Positions 12,622 to 24,480 of a stretch of 64,000 nt of DNA are shown in pieces. Both the position numbers and the translations under genes were made by a program. The DNA comes from Bedellia somnulentella. Taxonomy: Eukaryota > Arthropoda > Insecta > Lepidoptera > Bedelliidae. The notes under the pieces were generated by a model. That model was not told the origin of the DNA and did not search any database. It was given only the letters and a program-made list of their open reading frames with translations. The stretch lies in NCBI GenBank assembly GCA_963576735.1, contig OY755171.1, forward strand, positions 5,828,001 through 5,892,000. The letters run 5' to 3'. Every line of letters starts with the position of its first letter. Positions within the stretch are counted from its first letter, which is position 1.

Positions 12622-12826
12622 GCTGTGTTGTATCGGCTTAGAATAGCACTTCCCCATTTCTTCCGGTGGGTGTACGTAAGAGGCGACGCGGTTGGAGACC
12701 TATCACCAACAACCTTTATTTTACCATCTTTTCTCACTCCACTTTCCAAAGGTGGCTGAGGAATTTCTCATTCCTTAGCTCTGGCTACCCCATCTAGGGA
12801 TTTATAGCCGTGAGTATATGTATCTA
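12622..12826 (+). mobile_element. Family A element with internal deletion
   Basis: It runs from GTGTTGTATCGGCTTAGAAT to GCCGTGAGTATATGTAT. About 40 bp between GAGGCGAC and GCGGTTGG (the TAACGGTATTGGGGC block) are missing compared with the other copies. Confidence 0.8.
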
Positions 12827-12855
12827 TTGAAAATAAAAATTCAATTATCCAAATA

Positions 12856-12994
12856 TCTATACTTATAATAAATCTGTAGAGAGGTCAATTCTGTACATGA
12901 AATATATTTTCAAAATAACTATCAGGTGGTGATTAGGGATCGATACTGATGCCCAAAATGCAATCAGTAAAATTTTTGTCTGTCTGTCTGTCTT

Positions 12995-13040
<46 letters not shown>

Positions 13041-13868
13041 GGTTTGTATGTTCCTTATGGAAACAAAAACTACTCGACGGATTTTAACGAAACTTGGTAC
13101 AATTATTCTTCATACTCCTGCGCAGGTTTTTGTATACTTTCCAGCAGAGTAGTAAAGGGGAATTTTGGGTAATTTTGGGAAAACGGGAGAAGTTACTCCA
13201 TTTTTTAAGCTTCCGTCGCATGTGCAGCCTTAATGGTTAAACTTACATAGAAATCATGTATCACAGAAATGTTCTTCAAAAAATTATCTAAAAAAAAATG
13301 CTTGATAGTTTATGTCTATCTTTTACGGTTGACTCACAAAAACACGTGTAATTCCTGATAGCTTAGCAGTTCGGAACATTCTGATTGTATTTGTTTACTC
13401 TTACGTTTGTAAACCTCTCATTCATCCCTAATTTAAAAAAGGTAACATTATTAACTATTCAATAAAAAAAGAATCATAGAAATCGGTAGAGAAACACCGA
13501 AATCATACATATGATAAGCCATCGCGCCCGTGACCAAAACCGAATCGTTACTAATTTACATATAACATACTCGTACTAGATGGCGCCAGTAGTTGCATCC
13601 TACAACACGTAATGATTTATTTTTTAGATTGTTATAAATACTTCATGGCGTTTTATTCCAAAATTTGCTATTAAACGGAAAAACTGAACCGTTCATTCAT
13701 TAAAGCGCATTCAAAATCACCAAACTACACTGTTTAGGGAGTGCTGTAAATTTAATAAATTGAAAACATTGCGCTGAATTTCACAATGCTTGAGCAGTGA
13801 CTGAAGAAAGAAACCTCAGATATTTAAAAAAACAACGCTACCCGTGCGAAGCTGGGACGATCCACTAG
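12856..13868 (+). mobile_element. Non-autonomous Helitron, complete
   Basis: It begins TCTATACTTATAATAAATCT after an A and ends CTAG before a T, which is the Helitron insertion pattern (A|TC...CTRR|T). Just inside the 3' end is a short hairpin (CCCG..TGGG around 13842-13857) followed by GATCCACTAG. A (TCTG)n array lies at about 12977-13040. It has no Rep/helicase coding region, so it depends on an autonomous partner. A truncated sibling starts at 30443. Confidence 0.8.
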
Positions 13869-13894
13869 TATATAATATAACCCATATATACCCC

Positions 13895-14052
13895 TACCAA
13901 TAGGCTCGAGTCTAGCCCATGTAGGGTGATTTAGCCCATAGTCCACCACGCTGGCCATGTGTGGGTTGGCAGACAAGCAAATACTACCATGAAAGTTGCC
14001 GGGACCGACGGCTTAACGTGCCCTCCTAAGCACGGAATAATCTTAATTTTCG
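13895..14052 (-). mobile_element. Family E SINE body, minus strand
   Basis: This is the reverse complement of the family E body at 3890-4060 (TCCACCACGCTGGCCATGTG, GACCGACGGCTTAACGTGCC). The tRNA-like head is missing, replaced directly by a family B copy. Confidence 0.75.
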
Positions 14053-14055
14053 GAT

Positions 14056-14328
14056 CGGTGTTCAGAGTACGTTTTGCTTTGGCAGTGTACTCACGTGATA
14101 GGTGGCATGCTTATCGCCGTTTTGTACGAAAACATTGTTACATAACAAAGTACAGCAACTAGCCATGTGGGTTTCCTTACGATATTTTCCCTCACCGTTA
14201 ACAACCATAATAAATTAACCACACCATTGACTTTAGAAAAGACGAATTGATGCAAATCTGACCAGGGATTTGAACTTTCATTGTCTGTATGATAAGCCGT
14301 GTTCTACCCATTGAGCTACCACGGTTTA
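14056..14328 (-). mobile_element. Family B SINE, minus strand
   Basis: It runs from GTTCAGAGTACGTTTTGC to the head with B box (GGGATTTGAAC on +) and A-box side (CTACCCATTGAGCTACC). It abuts the family E fragment on the left, a SINE-into-SINE junction. Confidence 0.78.
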
Positions 14329-15318
14329 CATACTCTGAATGTTTAAAATGTATAGTTGATCATACCGTGTTCATATATAATGTATGTATGTTATTTATTT
14401 AGATTTTTCTTATTGTAGCCGCAAGTATGCCACAAGTCTATTCCAAAGGGCTTTCGGAGACAGCATTGAGAATCTGAATATCCCTCGAGAACTTTCAGAA
14501 CAAAAATGGACTTTTAGTAAGTCCAGTGTTTTTCAATTTCTAATCACAGAAATGGTTCTTCAATTCGGTATGCAAAGTTTTTTTTGGTATTTATTAAATA
14601 TTTTTATTCGATAGTAAGCATGAAAATAAAAGACTAATTTTGAATTATTTCCTTTAAAAGGAGTAATTATAAAGTTATGATTTTTTAAAGATTGTTCATT
14701 TTTTGTTCTTAATTTTATTAATAAAATACTGTTTTGTAATCAGCTCTCATCATCACTTTAGTAAAACTTTGCATTCCGAATTGTTTCTTAATAAATAAAA
14801 AACACTCTATGTATAAGCCCCCACACAAAGAAAATAATATTTGTATTGCTGAATCCATAAACGGTGAATGGGTTAGGTGATGTTTTTATTTCAGATTAAG
14901 CTAGTCATAAATTATCAAGTATTTAGTTTTATCTGGTTGATCCACCTTATCTTGCAGCGGAAGCTGAATACATTATAGTCTGCATCGGTTTATTTATTAA
15001 CTGGTCCCCTAGTTCAGTACAAGTATATGGGTATTATAGTGAATTTTATCAAATAGAATACATAACAAAACTTTCCCTTATTGAAAATAGAACTTTTAGT
15101 AAACATATGTAGTTGATATTTTACGCTGATCCCAAAACTCAAGTTGCGATCAGAAACGGAAAATTAATGGGCTATTACGGCTAGCAGCTATACTAAATAC
15201 GTAAAATAGCATAATATTTAGAATTACTTCGTACTGCACGCGATAACTTCACGTATCAGGCCAGCTCACCTGTGAAAACGGAAAGCAAAAGAGATGTACT
15301 ATTACCGTGATGTATTAA
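14329..15318. other. Non-coding, no gene seen
   Basis: AT-rich sequence; the longest open frame (76 codons at 14384) has no recognisable motif. Confidence 0.5.
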
Positions 15319-15686
15319 CCGTGATAGCCCAGTGGGTAGAACACTCGGTTCTCGTGCAAGCGACTAGTGTTCAAATCCCGGGTCGGGCCTACACCAATTT
15401 GTCTTTTCTAAAGACATATGTGTGGTTAATTTATCATGGTTGTTAACGGTGAGGGAAAACATCGTGAGGAAACCCACATGGCTGAGTTGTACTTAGTCAT
15501 GTGACAGTGTATTCGTACAAAACGGCGATAAGCCTGCCCCCTATCACGTGAGTACACTGTCCATGCAAAACGTGGGTACTCTGAACACCAGGTGACAAAG
15601 TCACGTGATGTTCAGAAGTATTAGTACCTCTGCCAACCCCTTCGGGGATATTCGGCGTGAACGTTTATGTTATGTTATGTTATGTA
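15319..15686 (+). mobile_element. Family B SINE, full length
   Basis: This is the best reference copy: A box TAGCCCAGTGGG, B box GTTCAAATCCC, the 280-bp body, and the tail TTATGTTATGTTATG. The head lacks cloverleaf-forming arms beyond the promoter boxes. Confidence 0.87.
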
Positions 15687-16559
15687 CTATTTTAAAAACG
15701 TTGCCTTAAAAAAGGTCATAGTGATAAAATGTTTAATTGATAACTAAAAGACTGAGTTTAAAATCACGTTCAAAAACATTTACTAACTAGTATGTATTGT
15801 TTGGTTTTTGTGAGAGCAGTAAAAAAGGATACACGCCGTATATCTATTTTATACAATTCGTGATTGAAAAATAACTTACAACCAAATAATTCGGTATGCA
15901 AAAAAAGTGGTGCTGATTACGAAACCATTTCGAGATATTATGTTTTTAAAACATATTTCCTTGAAATAAAATCAAACAGAGCTAAGATGACCGTTATTTT
16001 AGCAAAAAACTGTAACAGTATTTGACCTTCAGCGTTATGTCAAAGACATTTGTTCTCGCAGTTTATTAATAAAACATCGAAAATCATAGGTTTGTTTAGT
16101 ATAATATCGTAATAATTTCATTTGGGATCACAAATTCGTGAAACATTTTGCAATTAGCAACATTTTTACTAAATATTTCGCTTTATTTGCATGTCGCTAC
16201 GTGATATTTTCAATCGATGACGTCATTAAGTGCAAAAGTTGAACAATCTTTATAAATCATAACTTTGCAATTACTCATTTTAAATGAAACATATACAAAT
16301 CAGTTTTTTATTTTCGTGTTTGCTATCGAATAAAAGTATTTAATAAATACGCTTGTACGTGTACGAATTGTAAGCTTACCTGAGAAAGGTTTACCTTTTA
16401 AAGAATCATCGGATACATATAAACACCGCGGTAAAAGACAAAGAAAAATGCCGCTATCCGTACGAATATATATTTATTAAAATAAATATTTTTGTAGTAT
16501 ATTTTGTTACAGCATTTACGTTTCTTTATTTATTTTGGAATAACCTACCGTTTGTAAGT
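15687..16559. other. Non-coding, no gene seen
   Basis: AT-rich sequence with no motif or repeat that I can match. Confidence 0.45.
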
Positions 16560-16748
16560 TACATACATACATATAAATACTCACACCATTAGTTCCCATT
16601 GGAGTAGGCAGAGACTATCGATCGCCACTCCGTACGATCCTGACAAACCTCTCTAGCTTTGTTTACATCCATCAATCTTTTCATACTAGCTTTTTTATTC
16701 TTCATACTTCGGACGCCTGCCTTTTTGAGCACACTCTCAATTTGGTAA
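16560..16748 (-). mobile_element. Family L LINE 3' fragment, minus strand
   Basis: This is the reverse complement of the last ~185 bp of the copy at 32325-32957. It has the ACATACATAC tail, CACCATTAGTTCCCATTG, CGATCGCCACTCCGTACGAT and TTTTGAGCACACTCTCAATT. It is 5'-truncated. Confidence 0.82.
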
Positions 16749-16852
16749 GTTGCGTAGGTAATAAATCCAATGTGGGAAGAGGAATATTAGTGTTTTTGCA
16801 ATGACTTAAATGTCATTTTTTTTAAATGTTGGATTACGTTAAATATAATCAT

Positions 16853-17215
16853 CATGATAGCTCAATGGGTAGAACACCGGTTATTGTGCAAACGACTAGT
16901 GTTCAAATCCCGGGTCGGGACTACACCAATTTGTCTTTTCTAAAGACATATGTGTGGTTAATTTATCACGGTTGTTAACGTTGAGGGAAAACATCGTGAG
17001 GAAACCCACATGGCTGAGTTGTAGTTAGTCATGTGACAGTATGTTCGTACAAAACGGCGATAGGCCTGCCCCCTATCACGTGAGTACACTGTCCATGCAA
17101 AACGTGGGTACTCAGATAACCAGGTGACAAAGTCACGTGATGTTCAGAAGGATTAGTGCCTCTGCCAACCCCTTCGGGGATATTCGGCGTGAACGTTTAT
17201 GTTTATGTTACGTTA
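16853..17215 (+). mobile_element. Family B SINE, full length
   Basis: Head GATAGCTCAATGGGTAG with B box GTTCAAATCCC, the conserved body, and the tail GAACGTTTATGTTTATG. It is close in sequence to the copy at 15319. Confidence 0.86.
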
Positions 17216-18096
17216 AATATGAATAATTTAAATTCTTATGTATATTAACTTCATTATATTTCATCTATGTATTTCACCTTATTCAACGTTCAATTACGCT
17301 TCGCTCAAAAGCTTTCCCAGTACTTACATATTGATTTTTGCTCAGCTAATGGAGTGAAATGACCCTGTTCCGTTTAAAATTCTTTTCGGGTCTTACTTGT
17401 GATTAATACATTTGTATTGGATCAAACGGGATAATTAATTATATTTAAAGGAATACATTAGATACTCGTTTTCCTTTGTTGCTGTATTTGGATTTGGAAA
17501 ATCATTTAATGGTATATTCTGTTTGACAAAAAATATTTGTACATATGTTTAAAGGTCTTGTATTCTTGATAAAAGTATTTAAATTATTATTTTTACCAAA
17601 TTTATTTACATGGCTAAAGTTATTAAACCTTGAAATAAAATAAAAATCTGCGTAATGGGTTGTTTGACCATGTCTACTATGTTTATATCATAATTATAAT
17701 GTAAATCAAAATGATTGACATTGTATCCTCTTTAAATTGTCCTAGCGTTAGAAAATCAAGGTATTTTTTGTAACTGTCCTCAACATGAGGGCAGCAAAAA
17801 TTATGCAGTAGAGACTCCATGAAGTTAGTAGCATATCGTATTAAAATGACTATTCTCATTGTCCGAGGGTCAATTTAGGTTTGAAAAGAGCAAAAAATAT
17901 TCAAGCTTTTTCTTTATATGAAGCACAAAATCTAAGCTAAAACGAGCATCATCGATATGTTTTTTTTAAATAATTAATGAATAAAACCAGTAGTTCAAAC
18001 TAAATTTATAAAAATATCACTGTACTATCGTAGTACAATTTGCATTTCTATTAAAAACTAATCTCTCTCTAAATTTCTATTAGAGACTTCCTCATT
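17216..18096. other. Non-coding, no gene seen
   Basis: AT-rich; no repeat or gene was recognised. Confidence 0.45.
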
Positions 18097-18280
18097 ACCT
18101 CCCGTAGCTGTAGGTAACAGGCGGTATTGGGGCTTTTTAAGTGGTTTTAGACGATGCGGTTGGAGAACCATCACCAAAAAACTTTGACTTACAATGTTAT
18201 CCTCACACAACTTTCGAAAGTCTCTGGCTACCTCTTCTGGGTATTTATAGTCGTGAGTACATGTATATACGTATGTAAAT
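18097..18280 (+). mobile_element. Family A element, decayed
   Basis: It is recognisable by GGTATTGGGGCTTTTTAAG, GATGCGGTTGGAGA and the end TTTATAGTCGTGAGTAC plus ATGTATATACGTATGT. Divergence is higher than in most copies. Confidence 0.7.
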
Positions 18281-19917
18281 GACTAGTTCACTACGGCTAA
18301 ATGTTTTAGTTTTGCTATTTTGATTTTAGTATGGGTTTTAATGATGCCAGGGCCACATTATTTTTAGATCATATGTCATATCGTGCATCCTGTTTTATCC
18401 TGGCAAACAAACTGTAATAAAAAATATATCAGGAAGTTTGTATCTATTTGAACCGATAAATCCATATTAAGTGTTGACGAAAAAGAAAAAAAAAATCTGT
18501 GAAATAACTTTGAATTTGACAAAATACCAAAAATACCAAAAACATACCAATAACGTTAAATGTGTAGGTCATAGCATAGGACGCTTATAATAGTGATGTG
18601 TTTTTCGAAGATGGGATTCTTGATTTATTTGTATTTTGAAAAAGTTTGCATCTTATTTAACTAGCTCACGACACTATAATTTAGTTTGAAGCATTAGATT
18701 AACTAAACTCACATGTTGAAGAGTTAGAGTGAGTAAACATTGGCTTCAATCCGAAAAGGGAAGTATATTCTTTATAATTTTAAAATTCTACAGTCATTTT
18801 TGATAGTTGTTAAACAAATTGTGACAAGATAAAAATTGGTGTTTTTAAAAGACTTGATTTATCTTTGAGCGTGGTTACTAACTATTATTATAGTCATCAG
18901 TTTTTTATGTAATACTGGCTCAGAAAAGATGTACCCCCAATCTTCTTATCATTTTCATACGAAAAGACTCAAACTATGGGCACACAGCGATAAATTAACA
19001 GCTGTACTTACGAGCTCTAGTACGGTCCTTATTCCACAACTTAAAATTCCTTTGTCCGCTTTATATTTCACCTACGACGCAAGATTCAATCAGAGCCTGC
19101 CTACATTTTAATTTAGGCGGCATTTTTATGAACCAAAAACGTATGCTTTTAGTGCCTGTATTTCATGTTAAAATCTACGCCAAAAAATGTAAAAAGATTT
19201 ACTCTCGAAAAAGGATTTTTAGTTTTCCTGTCCACACACATCGGCTATCAGTCGCATATTATACAGGATAAGCCTTTGTTGCCGAACCTGTTAAAACCTA
19301 CTACCGGCTTGTGATTCGGAAACGAAATGTGAAAGATTTTATAGACTATTTTTTGTACATGAAAAAACGTTTATTCAGTGTATGTGGAGTCGCTTTTATA
19401 TTAAATACATAGAAGGTTTAAAATTAAAGAGATGTCTGCCAGTGAAATGGACTATTATGGCCAACTCTTCCTATTTCAGACGGTGCCAGCATGTTAATGT
19501 ATGGGTCATACTGTAATGAAGAAATATTTAATCTAAAAACCCGTAAAAACATTAAAAGGGGCTTTAAAATCAAAGATTTCACATTCACATTGACATAAGA
19601 ATAAAAAACTGATGAAAGTTTAATTAATAGTGTGATAGATCCCAACTAAATCCGCATTCACCATCCTCACTTTAGAGACATCTTCCGATGTGAAAGTACT
19701 CTTCAAAGCCGGCATCAGAGGACAATTATAAAACATGTTGTAGAAAAAAAGTCAATGTATTCTTTCTAACGTTTCTATTAAGAATCCTTAACGCTCTGAT
19801 CACCTAGGAAAGCGTAGACAGACATCGTGAAACCCAGGGGATATTACGCCCCTCGCAGCATCCTCAATTGTTAAACCTGAGTTTGATTACAAATTATTAA
19901 ACAACTGTATTTTTATA
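18281..19917. other. Non-coding, no gene seen
   Basis: Only short open frames occur (about 60-73 codons at 18929 and 19424), none with a recognisable domain. Confidence 0.45.
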
Positions 19918-20090
19918 CGCCGTATAGTGTCGGCTTAGAATAGCACTACCCCGTTTCTACCGATGGGTGTACGTAAGAGGCGACTAACGGTATTGGGGCT
20001 TTTAAGGAATTTTTGGGCGATGCGTTTCGAAACCCATCACTAACAACCTTAACTTTACCACTTTTCCCCACTCAATTTTCCAAAAGTGCC
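19918..20090 (+). mobile_element. Family A element, 3' truncated, fused to family B
   Basis: It runs from CCGTATAGTGTCGGCTTAG to TTCCAAAAGTG and then changes abruptly into family B. The missing 3' part is unusual, because reverse-transcribed elements normally lose their 5' end. Confidence 0.78.
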
Positions 20091-20235
20091 TGCCCCCTAT
20101 CACGTGAGTACACTGTTCAAGCAAAAGTCAGTACTGTCAACACCGAATACCAGTGTCACGTGATTTTCAAAAGTGTTAGTACCTCTGCCAATCCCTTCGG
20201 AGATATATGGCGTAAGCAATTTAGTTTGATTTGAC
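20091..20235 (+). mobile_element. Family B 3' half, fused behind family A
   Basis: It starts inside the B body at CCTGCCCCCTATCACGTGAG and runs to GGCGTAAGCAATTTAG. No tRNA-like head is present; the head is replaced by family A sequence. Confidence 0.75.
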
Positions 20236-21002
20236 TTAAATTATGTCTATAAATCATTTATTTATTATTGTAAACTATTAATAGGAATAATTTCAAATCT
20301 TTTTTTTTACGATGATGATGATGAAATATGCTGTGAAATGTTCATATGACATAACGTTTAACTATTTGGCCTTAATCGTTTTAGCAGCGAGTCTATAAAA
20401 AAGTTTCAAACAGTTTTCAAAAACTTTGTCCGACGCTGAACAAAATCATTATGCTTGTACAATCGTTCAGAAAGTTGGAGATTTCAGGTTATATATTTTA
20501 TGGATGCGTTTCAACTTCATTTAAAAATCATATTTAAACTTTATTTAACTGTAGCACTGACAAATATAATTCTAATAATATATACACTATCGCTCCTCAT
20601 GTAGTAGACTTAAGTTTAAATCCTGAGCCGGCCAAAATAAATGTGTCTTTTAAAATATGTGTGATTATTTTTCCAATGTTCAAGGGCAGAAAATTCTATT
20701 CTTAAGAATAGATATAAAAATATACATCTTTTCTTAAATCTAGAACCTAAAGTTTAAAATCTTTTGCTTTACATATAGCGCATAAAGCATATTTTATAAC
20801 AATTAATATTTATTGCGTTAATAAAAGTGTATTTACAAATATTTTAATACATTATATTGAAAGTGAAACAAGAGAAAAATTAAATAAAAACACACACTCT
20901 ACTAGTAGTAACTCACTACTATTACTTCTCAACATCGGGTGACACAGACTCGGTGGCATGACTAAGTACAATTCAGGTTTTTGCTTTTCCTTACGAATTT
21001 TT
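20236..21002. other. Non-coding, no gene seen
   Basis: AT-rich sequence between repeats, with no support for a gene. Confidence 0.45.
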
Positions 21003-21030
21003 TTCTTATAAATAAAGGAAAGAAAAATTT

Positions 21031-21104
21031 CGACACAGGCGGGATTCGAACCCGCAACCTCGGGTATACGCCCCCGTCGCTCTTGCTAATTGAGCTACCG
21101 TGTC
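21031..21104 (-). repeat. tRNA-like core of family C (left arm)
   Basis: On the minus strand it has an A box (TAGCTCAATTAGCA) and a B box (GGTTCGAATCC). The acceptor and T stems pair; the anticodon stem does not fit a 7-nt loop. It is probably a pol III promoter module of a SINE. Confidence 0.6.
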
Positions 21105-21256
21105 AATGGCTGCCAGCGCTAAATTCTTCTATCCTGTATTTCTTTTACACGTTTTAGTGTTTGTGTTTCCTACCTCCGAATTTTTTACTAAACGCAAACA
21201 CTACTAAAACGTGTAAAAGAAATAAAGGATAGAAGAATTTCGCGCTGGCAGCCATT

Positions 21257-21330
21257 GACACGGTAGCTCAATTGGCAAGAGCGACGGGGGCGTATACCCG
21301 AGGTCGCGGGTTCGAATCCCGCCTGTGTCG
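21257..21330 (+). repeat. tRNA-like core of family C (right arm)
   Basis: A box TAGCTCAATTGGCA and B box GGTTCGAATCC, with the same stems as the left arm. No CCA is encoded, as normal for eukaryotes. A T-rich stretch (TTTTTCTTTCC) follows 3-4 bases later and could end pol III transcription. Confidence 0.6.
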
Positions 21331-21410
21331 AAATTTTTCTTTCCTTTATTTATTCTTTATTTATTAGTAATAATCCCCACATGAGGTTTTCATGAACAAA
21401 AAGATTTGAA

Positions 21411-22156
21411 TTTTTTTCTTACCGATAAAATTGGAAACTGAATTCATATGATTTAAAAGACACATTGATGTTCGCCGGCTCAGGATTTAAACTCAAGTCT
21501 ACTGCATGAGAAGCCATAGTGTTCCCACGGAGCCCTACATATTATTATCACTAGAAAGATAGTTATCAGTGCTACTGTGACGACTTCAACCAGCTAACCA
21601 ACTGATACCAATTGGAGGAGAAAATTTGGAACATAATGTAAAGTTTTTTATTTTCATTTTCAGTACTTTGGTAAGGTGGTTAGGTCACATCAATCCTTGA
21701 ATACTCGTACCTCATACCCACAGATGTGTTACAGTATTCATATCTGATTCTCTGTGTTTAACGGTTATTTTCTCATTTCAATTATTTTTTTCATATTTTT
21801 AAAGCAATTTTCTCTCGCAAAATACCATGCAAAAACAAATGCTATCTGCAGTATCCGACTTTAAAAACTGCTCTCTAATATTTATAGTTTTAGTTTAAAA
21901 AACAGTAGACAGGAGCCTAACTAACTTCCATCTTTATTATGACAGTTCGCAAATTGAATGGCTGAAGTTGTTTTGGACTGTGTTTTGGCTGGCACAACTA
22001 AACTTTTACTTGTTGTTTTTTATTTATAATATATACATACTCAGTTTTATAATAATACATTAAAAAAAGAGTAACCAAAATTTTAAAATAAGAAAATAAG
22101 AAATACTGGAGCGTGTCTCAAGTAGTGTTAAGAAAATCAAGAGGAAAAAAGATTAC
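21411..22156. other. Non-coding, no gene seen
   Basis: AT-rich; the first few bases continue the family C 3' end (GAACAAAAAGATTT). Confidence 0.45.
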
Positions 22157-22310
22157 ATACATACATACATACATATACTCACGTACATACATACATACAT
22201 ACATATACATAGTAAAACGTACGTGGGTGTACGTAAGAGGCGACTAACGGTATTGGGGCTTTTAAGGGATTTTTGGGCGATGCGGTTGGAGACTTTGCGG
22301 TTGAAGCTTT
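22157..22310 (+). mobile_element. (ACAT)n arrays plus family A central fragment
   Basis: There are two ACAT arrays (22157-22180 and 22185-22205), one followed by TATACTCACG. They lie next to a family A centre on the plus strand (GGGTGTACGTAAGAGGCGAC to GCGGTTGGAGACT). This looks like two opposed truncated copies joined at their ends. Confidence 0.65.
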
Positions 22311-22994
22311 TATTCTCAACACAAAGAGATTTCTACCTCACCAGATTCAAAATTAAAAAATCAAATATATAATAAAAGGTTCATTGTGGTAAATCTCGAA
22401 GCACATCAATCACAAAAAAAGCCCAGTTAAAACCTTATGTCGCTTCTTGTGACACCTACGGAAAGCACAGGCTAGTACTATTCTGAGCTGACTCAAAACA
22501 GCAATGTATATTAATTATCAAAGCATCATATATTTTAACGAACATATTTACTGAGGCCCATCCTAAAATCAGTAATTACCTACATAAATGTACGAAAAAA
22601 TGTATGTTCATAAAATATAAATATTTCTGTAACGCAAAAAGAAAGTATATTTGAAGTAAAATTGCTTAGGGACTTTGCGCCTGGCGGCTCGTGATCAGTT
22701 TAAGTTTTAAAAAGAAATTATTCTCAATTAGTTATGCTTCAAGTAACTTCAATTATAAATTAAAATATATGAGTTCGTTTGATGTTCAGTTATAGTATTA
22801 AAATAATTAAGTTTTTTCATGTTCAGTTTACAAACTTAATTTCAATAAAATTTCATGAAAAAAATAACAAGTAGTAAGTTAAAATACATGTATCAGAATT
22901 AAAAAATAACAAGACAACAATTATCTGTTTACATACAACGCCGGCACGAGAATATTCATACAAAAAGTTAACAAATAATTATGTACATAGGATA
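22311..22994. other. Non-coding, no gene seen
   Basis: AT-rich; nothing was recognised. Confidence 0.45.
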
Positions 22995-23228
22995 TAATCA
23001 CGGCTATAAATCCCTAGAAGGGAAGTAGTCAAAGCATTGGAATTAGAAAATACTCAGCCTCTTTTGAAAGTAAGTGTGAAAATGATTGTAAAATAAAGGT
23101 GATTGGTGATGAGTCTCCACCCGCATCGCCCAAAAATCCACTAAAAAGGCCCAATACCCTTATTCGCTTTTTACGTACACCCACGGGAAGAAATGAGGTA
23201 GTGATATGTAGACCGACACTAAACAGCT
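22995..23228 (-). mobile_element. Family A element, minus strand
   Basis: It runs from ATCACGGCTATAAATCCCTA to GACACTAAACAGCT. It is near full length, with the simple-repeat tail reduced. Confidence 0.78.
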
Positions 23229-24227
23229 AAAATAATTAATTGGTATTTTTGAAATAAAGTTATAATTGTATTATTAAAACAAATCTACATCTGAACTATT
23301 TTACAAGTACTTTCATATTTTATGTCCCATAACTTTATAGGCTCGTGTTCGAAAACAACTTTTTTATTGTGGCTTACTTTTTTATGTCAGGTTACCCCTT
23401 GCCATTAATTTATTTTATTAAATTGTAAGTGAAATAATGCGGCTATAAAAATATTGAAATCCAACTAGTTAATTCCAATGTTGTTTAATGGAGCAGTAAA
23501 ATGGTATGTTTCAGATTTTTTATTTGTTTTTTATAGCCTAGTTGAACGAACTGGTTCCAAGTGTATTATAAATATTATTGAAGTTACAATTACACGGGTT
23601 GTTTTGAGGAGACAGAGACGTTTGCCAAGATTTTTCATAGAATCGATAATATGTTATCGTAGTGACTTATAAGTTTAAAAGGGGGAGTTTATACCATTGT
23701 AAAAAAAGTTGTTTTGATAATACATTTGGTCATGGTAGATTATGATCCAAATCAGCAAATTTAATTATTGCAGCCGAGATAGATTCTAAGCTCGAGCCGA
23801 TGGCGGAGGCTTAAAGAAAGGGAGTGCTTTAATGACGAATTGCAAACGAGTGTCATAGAACTATTATTTAAATTGATTTGTTATTACTATAAAGAAATGA
23901 AAAAACATAACATAAAATATACTCACACAATTAATTCCCATTGTGGTAGGCTAAGAAATAAAAAAAATAAATGGCGGTGAAAACCACTGTCATTTCATTA
24001 TGCGCACCACTCATGTGCAATTGCTGTCAGGGCCAACTAGATTAAGATAGTTTAAATATTATTGATGTTAAATTAAGACAAAAAACGTTTGTTATCGCCA
24101 CTAGTGCTTAGTGATACAGAAGAAATAGTTTTACATGCCTAAATTTATGGATCACCTTCCATGTACTCGTACAAATTCAAATTTATATGTTTGTTTGACG
24201 ACCTCTAAATTAAAAACACGTTAACAA
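23229..24227. other. Non-coding; family L tail at 23918-23955
   Basis: At 23918-23955, ATACTCACACAATTAATTCC and CATTGTGGTAGGCT match the reverse complement of the family L end. Otherwise nothing is recognised. Confidence 0.45.
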
Positions 24228-24480
24228 ACATACATACATACATATACTCACGGCTATATTTCCCTAGAAAGGGTAGCCAGAGCTAAGGAATTCTAAATAC
24301 CTCAGCCACTTTTGGAAGTTGAGTGGGGAAAAGATGGTAAAATAAAGGTTTTTGGTGATGGGTCTCCAACCGCATCGCCCAAATATCCAATAAAAAGCCC
24401 CAATACCCTTACTCGCCTCTTACGACACCCGTGTGTAGAAAGGGGTAGCGATATTCTAAGCCGGCACTACGCGGCATACG
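24228..24480 (-). mobile_element. Family A element, full length
   Basis: (ACAT)n tail, CTCACGGCTATATTTCCCTA, CCGCATCGCCCAAATATCC, and the 5' end AAGCCGGCACTACGCGGC on the right. Confidence 0.82.

Larger units (their letters stand above)
21003..21410. repeat. Head-to-head inverted dimer of tRNA-like family C
   Basis: Two copies of family C face away from each other around a short centre near 21180-21192, with arms of about 165 bp. The minus copy carries a tRNA-like core at 21031-21104 and the plus copy one at 21257-21330. Both cores have a paired acceptor stem (GACACGG with CTGTGTC), a D arm (GCTC/GAGC), a T arm (GCGGG/CCCGC) and both promoter boxes. The anticodon arm only closes with an 8-nt loop, so they look tRNA-derived, not like working tRNA genes. 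Confidence 0.78.

Noticed and set aside
21257..21330. A functional tRNA gene
   Set aside because: Promoter boxes and two stems are good, but the anticodon arm needs an 8-nt loop, and the same core is repeated in several SINE-like copies.
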